NCBI RefSeq assembly: GCF_002088935.1
Contig: NZ_NCSS01000006.1
Location: 2,512,407 to 2,576,406, forward strand
Source of the DNA: Henriciella litoralis
GTDB taxonomy: Bacteria; Pseudomonadota; Alphaproteobacteria; Caulobacterales; Hyphomonadaceae
Reading direction: 5' to 3'
DNA length: 64,000 nt
This document shows, one piece after another, positions 51,037-60,029 of this stretch. Under the pieces are notes generated by a model. That model saw only the letters and a program-made list of their open reading frames with translations, was not told the origin of the DNA and did not search any database. Positions within the stretch are counted from its first letter, which is position 1; each line of letters starts with the position of its first letter. Position numbers and translations under genes: made by a program.

Positions 51037-53811
51037 ATGCCATCCCTCGACAGTTTCAATTCCCGCCGCACCCTGGACGTTAACGGCAAGTCCTATACCT
51101 ATTACTCGCTCAAGGCCGCCTCCGAAAACGGTTTGGGTGATGTGTCACGCCTGCCAGCCTCGCTCAAGGTGCTGCTGGAAAACATGCTGCGCTTTGAAGA
51201 TGGCAAGACGGTCACCAAAGACGACATCGCTGCCTTCGCCAAATGGCTCGACAATAAAGGCAAGACCGGCCACGAAATCGCTTATCGCCCGGCCCGCGTC
51301 CTCATGCAGGACTTTACCGGCGTTCCAGCCGTGGTGGACCTCGCTGCGATGCGGGATGCGGCCAAGAAGCTCGGCGCCTCGGCTCAGGCCATCAACCCGC
51401 AAGTGCCGGTTGACCTCGTCATTGACCACTCCGTCATGGTCGACAATTTCGCTCACGCCGACAGCTTCAAGAAAAATGTGAAGATCGAATATGAGCGCAA
51501 CCAGGAGCGTTATGAGTTCCTGCGCTGGGGCGCATCGGCCTTTGAGAACTTCCGCGTTGTTCCACCCGGCACCGGCATCTGTCACCAGGTGAACCTCGAA
51601 TATCTCGGCCAGACCGTCTGGACCCGTGAAGAGAACGGTGAAACCGTTGCCTATCCGGATACCTGCGTCGGCACAGACTCCCACACCACCATGATCAACG
51701 GCCTGTCCGTGCTTGGTTGGGGCGTTGGTGGTATCGAAGCTGAAGCGGCCATGCTCGGCCAGCCTGTCTCCATGCTGATCCCTGAAGTGATCGGCTTCAA
51801 GATGACCGGCAAGCTGCCAGAGGGCGCCACGGCCACGGACCTCGTCCTGACCGTCACGAAGATGATGCGCGACAAGGGCGTTGTCGCCAAGTTCACCGAA
51901 TTCTTCGGTCCTGGCCTCGCTAATCTGACGTTGGAAGATCAGGCGACCCTCTCGAACATGTCGCCAGAATTCGGCTCGACCTGCGCCTTCTTCCCGACCG
52001 ATGAGCAGACCTTGAAATATCTGCGCTCCACGGGCCGCGAGGATGATCGCATTGAGCTCGTTGAAGCCTACACCAAGGCGCAGGGCTACTGGCGCGAAGA
52101 CATGCCAGATCCTGTCTTCACCGACACGATCGAGCTTGACCTGTCGACCGTCGTTCCATGTATTTCCGGCCCGAAACGCCCGCAGGACAAGATCCTGCTC
52201 GACACGGCGCCAGAGCAGTTCCGCAAGGACGTCAAAGTCATCAAGGGTGGGGCCGTCGAGGAAGATAAAGAGCCGGAAACCCGTGGCGAAGCGCGCTTCG
52301 AGGATGAAGGCGCGAACATGGCCTACACTGAACCGGAAGATTACGGCGTGCCGACATATGCCGTGCCGGACAGTGACTATCATATCCATGACGGTTCGGT
52401 CGTCATCGCGGCCATCACCTCATGTACGAACACCTCAAACCCGTCCGTGCTGATTGCAGCTGGTCTCGTTGCCCGCAAGGCGCGCGAGAAGGGCATGCAG
52501 GTCAAGCCTTGGGTGAAGACATCGCTCGCGCCCGGCTCACAGGTTGTGACCGACTATCTTGAGCGTGCTGGCCTGCAGGACGATCTTGATGCGCTCGGCT
52601 TCAACCTTGTCGGCTATGGTTGCACGACCTGTATCGGTAACTCCGGTCCGCTGCCGCCAGCCATTTCCAAGACGATCAACGAAAACGATCTGGTCGCCTG
52701 TTCTGTCCTCTCCGGGAACCGCAACTTCGAAGGCCGGATCAGCCAGGATATCCGCGCCAACTATCTTGCGTCGCCGCCGCTGGTCGTTGCCTACGCGCTG
52801 GCTGGCTCGATGCACCGCAATGTCGCCACCGACCCGCTTGGCAAGGACAAGGACGGCAATGACGTCTTCCTGAAAGACCTCTGGCCGACCTCGAAGGAAA
52901 TCTCCGACATCATGGCTGATGCTGTGACGCCGGCCATGTTCCGTGACCGTTATTCCGACGTCTTCAAAGGCGACGAGCTCTGGCAAGGCATCGAGGTGTC
53001 AGGCGGACAGACCTATAGCTGGCCACCTGAGTCCACCTACGTTCAGAACCCACCTTACTTTGAAGGCATGGGCCTCGATCTCGACAAGCAGGAAGACATC
53101 AAGGACGCCCGCGTTCTGGCTGTCTTCGGCGACTCCATCACGACCGACCACATTTCTCCGGCCGGTTCGATCAAGGCGTCCAGCCCGGCTGGCATCTATC
53201 TTCAGGAACACGGCGTCACACCGCTGGACTTCAACTCCTATGGCTCGCGACGCGGCAACCATGAAGTCATGATGCGCGGCACCTTCGCCAATATCCGCAT
53301 CAAGAACCAGATGGTGCCGGGCGTCGAAGGCGGCGTAACGGTCCACTATCCGGACGGCGAGCAAATGCCGATCTATGATGCGGCCATGAAGTATGAAGCG
53401 ACGAACACGCCACTCGTCGTGTTCGCGGGTGATCTTTACGGCAACGGCTCCTCGCGTGACTGGGCCGCCAAAGGCACGATCCTGCTTGGTGTGCGCGCTG
53501 TCATCGCCGGTAGTTTCGAGCGGATCCACCGCTCCAACCTGATCGGTATGGGTGTCCTGCCGCTTGAATTCGCTGAAGGCCAGAGCGCCAAGGAGCTTGG
53601 TCTCACCGGCAAGGAGCAGGTCACGATCACCGGGATCGATAGCATCAAGCCGCGTCAGACGATGGACGTTGAGATCACGCGCGAGGATGGCTCCAAGGTC
53701 ACGGCGAACACCGTGGTGCGGATCGATACCGAGAATGAGCTCGATTACTACCGCAATGGCGGCATTCTTCACTACGTGCTGCGTAATCTCGCCAATGAGG
53801 CCGCTGCCTGA
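51037..53811 (+). CDS. acnA: Aconitate hydratase AcnA
   Basis: A 924-residue iron-sulfur enzyme of the TCA cycle converting citrate to isocitrate. The three cluster cysteines lie at about residues 463, 528 and 531, in ITSCTNTSNPS and GCTTCIGNSGPL. Domain 4 contains GNGSSRDWAAKG. Length and start (MPSLDSFNSRRTLDVNGKSY) match the family. The ATG at 51037 has AAGAGG ahead; an alternative at 51013 is less supported. A strong hairpin terminator follows 28 nt after the stop. Confidence 0.97.
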   Translation: MPSLDSFNSRRTLDVNGKSYTYYSLKAASENGLGDVSRLPASLKVLLENMLRFEDGKTVTKDDIAAFAKWLDNKGKTGHEIAYRPARVLMQDFTGVPAVVDLAAMRDAAKKLGASAQAINPQVPVDLVIDHSVMVDNFAHADSFKKNVKIEYERNQERYEFLRWGASAFENFRVVPPGTGICHQVNLEYLGQTVWTREENGETVAYPDTCVGTDSHTTMINGLSVLGWGVGGIEAEAAMLGQPVSMLIPEVIGFKMTGKLPEGATATDLVLTVTKMMRDKGVVAKFTEFFGPGLANLTLEDQATLSNMSPEFGSTCAFFPTDEQTLKYLRSTGREDDRIELVEAYTKAQGYWREDMPDPVFTDTIELDLSTVVPCISGPKRPQDKILLDTAPEQFRKDVKVIKGGAVEEDKEPETRGEARFEDEGANMAYTEPEDYGVPTYAVPDSDYHIHDGSVVIAAITSCTNTSNPSVLIAAGLVARKAREKGMQVKPWVKTSLAPGSQVVTDYLERAGLQDDLDALGFNLVGYGCTTCIGNSGPLPPAISKTINENDLVACSVLSGNRNFEGRISQDIRANYLASPPLVVAYALAGSMHRNVATDPLGKDKDGNDVFLKDLWPTSKEISDIMADAVTPAMFRDRYSDVFKGDELWQGIEVSGGQTYSWPPESTYVQNPPYFEGMGLDLDKQEDIKDARVLAVFGDSITTDHISPAGSIKASSPAGIYLQEHGVTPLDFNSYGSRRGNHEVMMRGTFANIRIKNQMVPGVEGGVTVHYPDGEQMPIYDAAMKYEATNTPLVVFAGDLYGNGSSRDWAAKGTILLGVRAVIAGSFERIHRSNLIGMGVLPLEFAEGQSAKELGLTGKEQVTITGIDSIKPRQTMDVEITREDGSKVTANTVVRIDTENELDYYRNGGILHYVLRNLANEAAA

Positions 53812-53839
53812 TTCAGGCTTTGAAAAATTCAAATCTGTG

Positions 53840-53872
53840 GAAACCGCTCCTGAAAAGGAGCGGTTTCTGTTT
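53840..53872 (+). terminator. Terminator of acnA
   Basis: GAAACCGCTCC (53840-53850), loop TGAAAA, GGAGCGGTTTC (53857-53867): a perfect 11-bp stem followed by TGTTTG. Near-ideal intrinsic terminator for acnA, slightly short T-run. Confidence 0.88.
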
Positions 53873-53925
53873 GTGGGGCAGGCACTGATTTAAAACTGTT
53901 ACACGATCTCGCTATTGGGCGGATC

Positions 53926-54315
53926 ATGACACGAAGCCTTTTGATTCTCGCTCTGGCGCTAACGCCGGTTGCTATCGCCAAAGCCGATGCGCCTGAGCTG
54001 GCAGCCTTTGAGGCTACGGGCCCTAAAGGCGCGCTCATAGGTGCCCGGACTGCAGCCCACGCAGGCTCTGGCGTTGAGATCACCTCATCGCAGCATGGTT
54101 TTACGATTTCCGGCTTCGCGCCAGGCGTCGCTGATGTCCGGGTTGTCGAGTTCGACCCCGCCGACCCGCAAGCCGATAAAGAGATCCAGACTCGCGACTT
54201 TGGCAAATGGACCGGCGGCGCCGTGACCTATCGCTATACGTGCACAAGCACATGTGCCGTCATCGTGCAGAAGCCGGGCCAAGGCGAGATCTATGCAAGC
54301 CAGCCCATCGGCTGA
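53926..54315 (+). CDS. Secreted hypothetical protein
   Basis: A 129-residue protein with signal peptide (SLLILALALTPVAIAKADA), cleavage likely after about residue 20. The mature part is Thr/Ala/Gly-rich and probably beta-structured, with a Cys pair in YTCTSTCAVIV. I do not recognise the family. It is a single gene between acnA and phaR, convergent with phaR. A large inverted repeat lies between the two stops. Confidence 0.7.
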   Translation: MTRSLLILALALTPVAIAKADAPELAAFEATGPKGALIGARTAAHAGSGVEITSSQHGFTISGFAPGVADVRVVEFDPADPQADKEIQTRDFGKWTGGAVTYRYTCTSTCAVIVQKPGQGEIYASQPIG

Positions 54316-54318
54316 TCC

Positions 54319-54353
54319 GTCGGCCTGTTCCAGGCAGGCCTGGTCAGGCCGAC
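54319..54353. terminator. Large inverted repeat between convergent genes
   Basis: GTCGGCCTG (54319-54327) with CAGGCCGAC (54345-54353) and an inner pair CCAGGC/GCCTGG, giving a two-part GC-rich hairpin. It lacks a T-run. It may act as a bidirectional terminator or transcript barrier for the secreted-protein gene and phaR. Confidence 0.45.
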
Positions 54354-54359
54354 GCCTGG

Positions 54360-54968
54360 CTATTCCTTGCTGGTGAGATTGTTCAGCTGTTCCTGCATCA
54401 TTTTCATTTGAGCTTTCAGCGCGGCCATCGCTTCATCGCGCGAATCTGAATCGGCCTTGTCGCTGTCCGTCTCGCCTTTGGTGGACGGCCCGGTTTTGCC
54501 CATCGACCCGCTCATGGAGGCCATTGGCGGGGTGAACATCTGCATGGCCTTCTCGAACATTTCCATGTTCCGGCGCGTCTGATTCTCGAAAATTGCCATC
54601 GGGTGGGCACCGCCAACGGCTTTTTTCCAGCGCTCCTGGCTTTCGGCAAAGCTGTTCATGCTCATGTCCAGCCAGGCTGGAAGCATGGCTTGCGCGCCGC
54701 CGCCATAGAAACCGATCAGCTGTCGCAGGAATGACAGGGGCAGGGCGCCATCGCCCTTGGTTTCTTTCTCGAAGATGATCTGTGTAAGGACGGCATGCGT
54801 CAGGTCTTCGCCGGTCTTGGCATCACGAACTTCGAAATTAACTTCACGCCGCACGAGGTCCGCCAGATGGTCCAGCGTCACATATGAAGACGTTGATGTG
54901 TCATAAAGTCGCCTGTTTGCGTACTTCTTGATTATGACTGTCTCGTCAGATCCGTTTCCCTTGGTCAT
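54360..54968 (-). CDS. phaR: Polyhydroxyalkanoate synthesis regulator PhaR
   Basis: A 202-residue repressor that senses PHA by binding the polymer and controls phasin and synthesis genes. The N-terminal DNA-binding region KKYANRRLYDTSTSSYVTL is the clear PhaR signature, followed by RREVNFEVRDAKTGEDLTHA. The C-terminal half is a coiled coil with MS/Q-rich linker (MSGSMGKTGPSTKGETDSDK) and LKAQMKMMQEQLNNL. It is divergent from phaB with a 174-nt gap holding a perfect palindrome. Confidence 0.95.
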   Translation of the reverse strand: MTKGNGSDETVIIKKYANRRLYDTSTSSYVTLDHLADLVRREVNFEVRDAKTGEDLTHAVLTQIIFEKETKGDGALPLSFLRQLIGFYGGGAQAMLPAWLDMSMNSFAESQERWKKAVGGAHPMAIFENQTRRNMEMFEKAMQMFTPPMASMSGSMGKTGPSTKGETDSDKADSDSRDEAMAALKAQMKMMQEQLNNLTSKE

Positions 54969-55098
54969 TTCGTGCCCTTTTCCTCGCCAGCAGCGGCGTT
55001 TTTATTCGTGATTTAAGCTCTTGATGGCATGGCTTGGCCAGACTTTCAAAACTACCCATCTTGTTTATAGGTAAGCAGCTTACATCAAGTTGAGCGGA

Positions 55099-55119
55099 CG
55101 CAGCAAAATTTTTGCTGCG
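55099..55119. promoter_or_regulatory. Palindromic operator before phaB (probable PhaR site)
   Basis: CGCAGCAAAA (55099-55108), T, TTTTGCTGCG (55110-55119): a perfect 21-bp palindrome located 24 nt before the phaB start. It contains GCAGC/GCTGC half-sites, like the CTGC/GCAG elements bound by PhaR in other alphaproteobacteria. It could regulate both phaB and phaR. Confidence 0.65.
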
Positions 55120-55142
55120 CAACAAAAATTCGGAGGAATAAC

Positions 55143-55868
55143 ATGGCGCGCGTAGCACTCGTAACGGGCGGCACACGGGGGATTGGCCGGGCGATCAGCG
55201 AAAAGCTGAAGTCTGCAGGTTTCCAGGTGGCAGCAAATTATAGCGGTAATGAAGAGGCCGCGAAGGCTTGCGAACAGGAGCTGGGCATCAAGTGCTACAA
55301 GTTCGACGTATCTGATTTCGATGCCGTCGGCGAAGGCATCAAGGCCATCGAGGCTGATCTCGGCCCGGTGGATGTCGTGATCAACAATGCTGGCATCACC
55401 TGGGATGGGCCTTTCCACAAAATGTCCAAGGACCAGTGGGACAAGGTCATAGATGTTGACCTGACATCCGCGTTCAACGTCTCACGCCAGGTCTGGGAAG
55501 GCATGCGCGAGCGCGGCTGGGGCCGCATCGTGAACATCTCCTCGATCAATGGTCAGAAGGGCCAGTTCGGCCAGGCCAATTATTCGGCCGCCAAGGCGGG
55601 CCTGATTGGCTTCACCAAGGCGCTCGCCCAGGAAGGCGCCAAGAAGGGCATTACGGTCAACGTCGTCGCGCCTGGCTATATCGACACTGAAATGGTTCGA
55701 GCTGTGCCTGAAAAGGTCCTCGAGAGCATTATCAGCACCATTCCGGTCGGCCGTCTCGGCAAGGCAGAAGAGATCGGCTCCATGTGCGCCTATCTCGCGT
55801 CTGATGAGGCCGCCTTCATCACCGGCGCGACCATGACGGTCAACGGCGCGCAGTACATCGCCGGCTAG
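55143..55868 (+). CDS. phaB: Acetoacetyl-CoA reductase PhaB
   Basis: A 241-residue SDR enzyme that makes (R)-3-hydroxybutyryl-CoA for polyhydroxybutyrate. The cofactor motif is TGGTRGIGRAI, then NNAGITWDG, SSINGQKGQFGQANYSAAKAG (catalytic Ser, Tyr, Lys), and GRLGKAEEIGSMCAYL. The start follows CGGAGGAATAAC. Its partner genes phaA and phaC are not in the window. Adjacent divergent phaR supports the PHA role. Confidence 0.93.
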   Translation: MARVALVTGGTRGIGRAISEKLKSAGFQVAANYSGNEEAAKACEQELGIKCYKFDVSDFDAVGEGIKAIEADLGPVDVVINNAGITWDGPFHKMSKDQWDKVIDVDLTSAFNVSRQVWEGMRERGWGRIVNISSINGQKGQFGQANYSAAKAGLIGFTKALAQEGAKKGITVNVVAPGYIDTEMVRAVPEKVLESIISTIPVGRLGKAEEIGSMCAYLASDEAAFITGATMTVNGAQYIAG

Positions 55869-56647
55869 TCTCCTGCCGGAAGCTCTGTGACATGCAGCGG
55901 GTGCGTGATTTCCATGCGCCCGCTGCTCACCCAGCCTCGCATCTCGACCGGCATGCCACCCGGCAGGTCGCACACGGCGCTTGCTGTCACCATCACATCC
56001 AGTACCAGTCGCGCCCCTTCAATTGAACGCGCGCAGACGGGCACCCGGTCCTCCCGCGAATTCTCGCGTATTTCGGCCTTGGCGCCAATTCGGCCACGTG
56101 CCAGCACAAATCCGCGCTCATCGCCCGTAATCGCATTCGCCTGTTTTGGCCTGTACGCATTCAGCGCCCATAGTCCGCGGCCATCAGCCCGTGCCGCCGC
56201 TTCGGCCTCCAGCAGTTCGGCGCCTGCACCATCCGTGTCCGGATAAAGCCGGACGCGGGCCGCGCCGCGCCTGGCAAGCTCGAGATTGACCCACAGTTCC
56301 GGCCCATTGGCGTCATCTGTTTTTATATGCGCCAGGGCGCGATCATACCGGTCGCGCGTGAGCCCCGGATAGTAGAGCTTCACCTGCCGCCCCATCACCA
56401 TGTCTTCCAGCGCGCGCTGCGCACTTTCGGCATAGGGCTGCGGGTCGTCATAACGCGAATTGAGCACCGGTGCCTCGATGCCGACCAGCCGGACGCTCTG
56501 GCCTGTGTCCAGCACCAGCGCATCCCCGTCGATCACCCGCACAACACGGCCGGTTTCACCGGTTTCCATCTTGCTCAGCGGCGAAGCAGGCGCGCAGGCG
56601 GTGGCCAGAACCAGTGCAATCGCGATCGCGATAAATGTCCCGCGCAT
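55865..56647 (-). CDS. Thermonuclease-like (SNase) lipoprotein
   Basis: A 260-residue exported protein with a signal and a probable lipobox (LATAC, Cys near residue 18). Residues 30-155 are a staphylococcal nuclease-like OB fold: RVVRVIDGDALVLDTGQ, VRLVGIEAPVLNSRY, YDRALAHI and VNLELARRGAARVRLYP. Catalytic Arg and Asp pattern is partly conserved (IDGDAL has the Asp pair; the ERGAARV-like RRGAARV holds Arg), so activity is uncertain. A C-terminal 90-residue domain of unknown kind follows. The 4-nt overlap with phaB is convergent. Confidence 0.85.
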   Translation of the reverse strand: MRGTFIAIAIALVLATACAPASPLSKMETGETGRVVRVIDGDALVLDTGQSVRLVGIEAPVLNSRYDDPQPYAESAQRALEDMVMGRQVKLYYPGLTRDRYDRALAHIKTDDANGPELWVNLELARRGAARVRLYPDTDGAGAELLEAEAAARADGRGLWALNAYRPKQANAITGDERGFVLARGRIGAKAEIRENSREDRVPVCARSIEGARLVLDVMVTASAVCDLPGGMPVEMRGWVSSGRMEITHPLHVTELPAGD

Positions 56648-56695
56648 AAGGGCCCCTTCAACCAGACCAAAAAACAGGCTATCGCAAACTCAAGC

Positions 56696-56772
56696 GACCC
56701 CGTAGCTCAGCAGGATAGAGCAACAGATTCCTAATCTGTAGGTCGCGCGTTCGAATCGCGCCGGGGTCGCCA
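56696..56772 (+). tRNA. tRNA-Arg (anticodon CCT)
   Basis: A 77-nt cloverleaf. The acceptor is GACCCCG/CGGGGTC, the anticodon loop TTCCTAA gives anticodon CCT (codon AGG), the T arm is GCGTTCGAATCGC, and CCA is encoded. Confidence 0.96.
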
Positions 56773-56784
56773 GTTTTCAAAGGG

Positions 56785-58014
56785 TCAGGTCACTTTTGCC
56801 TTGGCGTGGAAACGCGGCTGATCCCAGCTTTTGGTCATGAGAATGTCTTCCAGCGCGTCCATTGCGTCCCACACATCGCAGAAGCGCAAATAGAGTGGTG
56901 AGACGCCGAAGCGGATCGTGTCTGGCGCGCGAAAATCCGCCAGAATGTTCCGGGCGATGAGGGCCTGCACAATCGGATAGCCGTCCGGATGCCGGAAGCT
57001 CACATGCCCGCCGCGCCGGGTGCTATCTAGCGGTGAAACCACTTCACAGCCCATCGCCTGAGCGCGTTTCACAACAAGATCGCCCAGCGTCCGCGCCTTG
57101 GCTTGAACCAGCTCCATGTCCGCGCCTTCAAACGCCTCAATCGCACCGCTGAGCGCAGCCAGCGACAGGATAGGCGGCGTTCCATTGGCAAAGCGGCCAA
57201 TGCCGTCGACGGGGGCATATTCGGGCTCAAACGCAAAGGGGCGGGCATGGCCCATCCAACCGGGCAGCGGCGTCTGAAGTGCGCTCGCAATATCAGCGCG
57301 GGCATAGACAAAGGCAGGCGCGCCCGGTCCGCCATTCAGATATTTGTAGGTGCACCCTGTCGCGAGCTTCGCGCCCGCCTGATGCACATCAACATCGACC
57401 ACACCTGTCGCATGACTAAGGTCCCAGACGATAACGCCGCCTGCGTCTGTCGCCCGCTGTTCGGCGCGCGCCATGTCCTCAATCTCGGCGGAGCGATAAT
57501 TGACGAGGCTTTTGACAAGAACGCCGCCCGTCTCAGCGAGCGCATCCAGTCCTTGTCCTGCCGCAGCCCGCCGGAACTCTGTCGCCGAAACGCGGCTCAA
57601 CGCTTCGATGATATACTGGTCTGTCGGAAACTCGTCCTCTTCGACGATGAGGACCTTCGCGCGCGCCAGGGGCAGGGTCGCCGAGGCGAGCTTGAACAGA
57701 TTGGTCGAGACACTGTCGGCGACGATCACTTCGCCCGCCTCAGCGCCGATCAGCCGGCCCAGTCTAAGCCCTGTCTCACGCGCGAGATCAAACCAGCCAG
57801 CTTCATTCCAGGACCGGATCAGCCCGGTGCGCCAGTCGCTTTGCCCGGCCTGCGAGAGCGCATCGAGCGCATTGTGGGTCGCAGGTCCAAGTGAATGGCC
57901 GACCAGATAGATCACGCCCTCCTCGATATCGAACGCCTCGCGCGCATGGCGCAGAATATCGTGTTCATCGAGGCTCTTGGCCGCCCTGCGGCTGTCGGGG
58001 ACAGAATAGCTCAT
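56785..58014 (-). CDS. kynU: Kynureninase
   Basis: A 409-residue PLP-dependent enzyme that splits kynurenine or 3-hydroxykynurenine into anthranilate or 3-hydroxyanthranilate and alanine. The family motifs are YLVGHSLGPAT, VWDLSHATGVVDVDVH (PLP ring contact) and CTYKYLNGGPGAP, whose lysine holds PLP. C-terminal VSFRHPDGYPIVQALIAR is typical. It is beside a divergent HGGxW hydrolase that could supply the preceding step. Confidence 0.94.
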   Translation of the reverse strand: MSYSVPDSRRAAKSLDEHDILRHAREAFDIEEGVIYLVGHSLGPATHNALDALSQAGQSDWRTGLIRSWNEAGWFDLARETGLRLGRLIGAEAGEVIVADSVSTNLFKLASATLPLARAKVLIVEEDEFPTDQYIIEALSRVSATEFRRAAAGQGLDALAETGGVLVKSLVNYRSAEIEDMARAEQRATDAGGVIVWDLSHATGVVDVDVHQAGAKLATGCTYKYLNGGPGAPAFVYARADIASALQTPLPGWMGHARPFAFEPEYAPVDGIGRFANGTPPILSLAALSGAIEAFEGADMELVQAKARTLGDLVVKRAQAMGCEVVSPLDSTRRGGHVSFRHPDGYPIVQALIARNILADFRAPDTIRFGVSPLYLRFCDVWDAMDALEDILMTKSWDQPRFHAKAKVT

Positions 58015-58104
58015 CAGGCAGGCTCCAGTTCAAACATTGCGCACGTCACTTGCCAGAGACCTATGCGCCGGGCCACATGAATCCAAACACTTCAAGGCGG
58101 CAAG

Positions 58105-59058
58105 ATGAAACGTATTACACACCTCATGGCTCCCATCGCGCTGTTCATCGCAGCCTGCTCAGCATCACAGACCCCTTCCAGCGAGGCGCCTCAAATGGCC
58201 GAGACCGACATCGCGCCGATCATGACATGGTCTGACCTTCTGTCGCGCGAGCGACCAGAGCCGACGCAAACAATTACTGTCGGGGAGCTGGAAACGGACG
58301 TTGTCGATCTGTGGCTGCCGGATGGTGCAGGGCCGCACCCGTCCGTCATCATGATCCATGGCGGCTGCTGGCAAAAATCAATCGCAGACCGGACGCTGAT
58401 GAATTACGCCGCAGAAGCGATGCGTGAGGCCGGGCTCGCTGTCTGGAATATTGAGTATCGCGGCGTGGACGAGGATGGCGGGGGTTATCCCGGGACATTC
58501 CTCGATGTCGCAAGGGCGGTCGATGCGTTCGGGGAAAGAGGCGAGGGTTATGGCTTTGACACGGCCCGCGTCGCCGCGTTCGGCCATTCGGCGGGCGGGC
58601 ATCTCGCCTTATGGGCGGCGGCCCGGTCAAAGATTGCAGACACCAGCCCGCTTTATAGCGACGCGCCCTTCTACATTCCGGCCGTTTTAAGCTCGGGCGG
58701 GTTGCCGGACCTTGAAGCATCCGCTCCGGTAACGCAGGCCGGGTGCCTGGCAGACATTATGGACGTCCTCACCGGCGAAGCTTCGCCAGAGCGCCAGAAT
58801 GTGTTTTCCGATACCTCGCCGACTGAGCTGCTGCCCATCAGTGCGGTTCAATTCACCGTCAATGGCATGCGGGACCGGATCGCGCCGTCTGAGCTGGGTA
58901 AGGCGTATACCGAAAAGGCCAAGGCCGCTGGCGATCCAGCCATATTTGTCGCTATTCCCGGCGAGGGCCATGTGGAGCTGATCGCTCCCGGGTCAGAGGC
59001 TTTCGCCGAACAGCTCCGTCTATTGAAAGAGATGCTCGGCGAAGAGGGGTCTGACTAG
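58105..59058 (+). CDS. Alpha/beta hydrolase lipoprotein, HGGxW type
   Basis: A 317-residue exported hydrolase. It has a lipoprotein signal (LFIAACS, Cys near 16) and an alpha/beta hydrolase fold with oxyanion motif MIHGGCWQ, nucleophile AFGHSAGGH and catalytic His in GEGHVELI. The HGGxW motif is typical of arylformamidase-like (kynurenine formamidase) and BD-FAE-type hydrolases. Being lipid-anchored outside the cytoplasm is unusual for kynurenine formamidase, so it may act on esters instead. It starts 90 nt from the divergent kynU. Confidence 0.82.
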   Translation: MKRITHLMAPIALFIAACSASQTPSSEAPQMAETDIAPIMTWSDLLSRERPEPTQTITVGELETDVVDLWLPDGAGPHPSVIMIHGGCWQKSIADRTLMNYAAEAMREAGLAVWNIEYRGVDEDGGGYPGTFLDVARAVDAFGERGEGYGFDTARVAAFGHSAGGHLALWAAARSKIADTSPLYSDAPFYIPAVLSSGGLPDLEASAPVTQAGCLADIMDVLTGEASPERQNVFSDTSPTELLPISAVQFTVNGMRDRIAPSELGKAYTEKAKAAGDPAIFVAIPGEGHVELIAPGSEAFAEQLRLLKEMLGEEGSD

Positions 59059-59999
59059 CGCATCACGTCAGGCAGGCCGTCGGTGTCGGCTGGCTCATGC
59101 TGGATGATGACCTTTGCACCCAACTCGTCGGCTTTCGCTTCGAACGCTTCCATCGATGCCAGGGTCGCAGCTTCATCGGTATTGAATTGCGGCACCCGCT
59201 TTAGCTCCCGGCTTTCGACGCGGTGATAAAGGTCGCCGGTCAGCAGGACAGGCCCCGTCTCCGGCAGGTTCACAAGAAGGGATGCGTGCCCTGGCGTGTG
59301 GCCGGGCGTTTCGAAGATAACGACAGATCCGTCGCCGAACACATCATAGTCGTCGCCGATGATTGTGTGGCGCAGCGGCTCGAAGGCGGAATAATCCACA
59401 TCGGCTTCGCTGGCTTCACCTTCTTGGGTGTCTGCCGGGAACATAAAATCGTACTCGCTTTCATTCACCAGCCACTCGGTGGCATCGGCATCAATGGCGC
59501 CCGCCTGTCCGACATGGTCAAAATGGCTATGCGAGATGGCAAGATAGTCGATGTCCGCCATGGCAAGGTCCATCGCCGCCAACTGGTCCTCGAGAGAGGT
59601 GTCCATCGACACGGTGAAGACGCCATTGGTCTGCTCGCCGGCGCCAACGAGATTGCCCGGCAGGCCAAGGTCCCACAGGAGATTGCCTTCAGGGTGACGC
59701 ACCAGCCAGCACGTGTCGGTCAGCGTATCGGTCTGGCCAGCATAGTCGCCCGCGCTGGAGAAGATATCGAGGTCGGACACGTAGATTGAACCGCAGTCCA
59801 GCTTGATGAGCTCAACAGCGTCCACGGTGGCTGCCTCGGCCGTCTCGGCTTCCGGCTCGGACGCCTCAGCCGCTTCGGGCGCAACCGTTTCGGTCTCGGG
59901 AGACGTGCCTTCGGGTGCGCCTGTCTCGTCCGCAGGGCCTGAACATGCCGCCATGGTCAGCGCCAGAATGCTGGCAGAAAAAAGTGTTATACGTGTCAT
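59055..59999 (-). CDS. MBL fold lactonase-like lipoprotein
   Basis: A 314-residue exported protein with lipoprotein signal (LALTMAACSGP, Cys near 19), a Glu/Ala-rich linker and a metallo-beta-lactamase domain. The metal motif SHSHFDHVG (HxHxDH) is followed by TPGHTPGHASLLV and LLTGDLYHR, as in N-acyl homoserine lactonases (AttM/AiiB type). Such enzymes open the lactone ring of AHL quorum signals. It converges with the HGGxW hydrolase and overlaps it by 4 nt. Confidence 0.85.
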   Translation of the reverse strand: MTRITLFSASILALTMAACSGPADETGAPEGTSPETETVAPEAAEASEPEAETAEAATVDAVELIKLDCGSIYVSDLDIFSSAGDYAGQTDTLTDTCWLVRHPEGNLLWDLGLPGNLVGAGEQTNGVFTVSMDTSLEDQLAAMDLAMADIDYLAISHSHFDHVGQAGAIDADATEWLVNESEYDFMFPADTQEGEASEADVDYSAFEPLRHTIIGDDYDVFGDGSVVIFETPGHTPGHASLLVNLPETGPVLLTGDLYHRVESRELKRVPQFNTDEAATLASMEAFEAKADELGAKVIIQHEPADTDGLPDVMR

Positions 60000-60029
60000 G
60001 TTGAAATAGCCCCTGTTTGCCCGCCTCTT

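Noticed and set aside
51145..52389. 414-codon open frame antisense to acnA
   Set aside because: It lies fully inside the strongly biased aconitase gene, has no ribosome site or promoter, and arises from the codon use of the sense strand.
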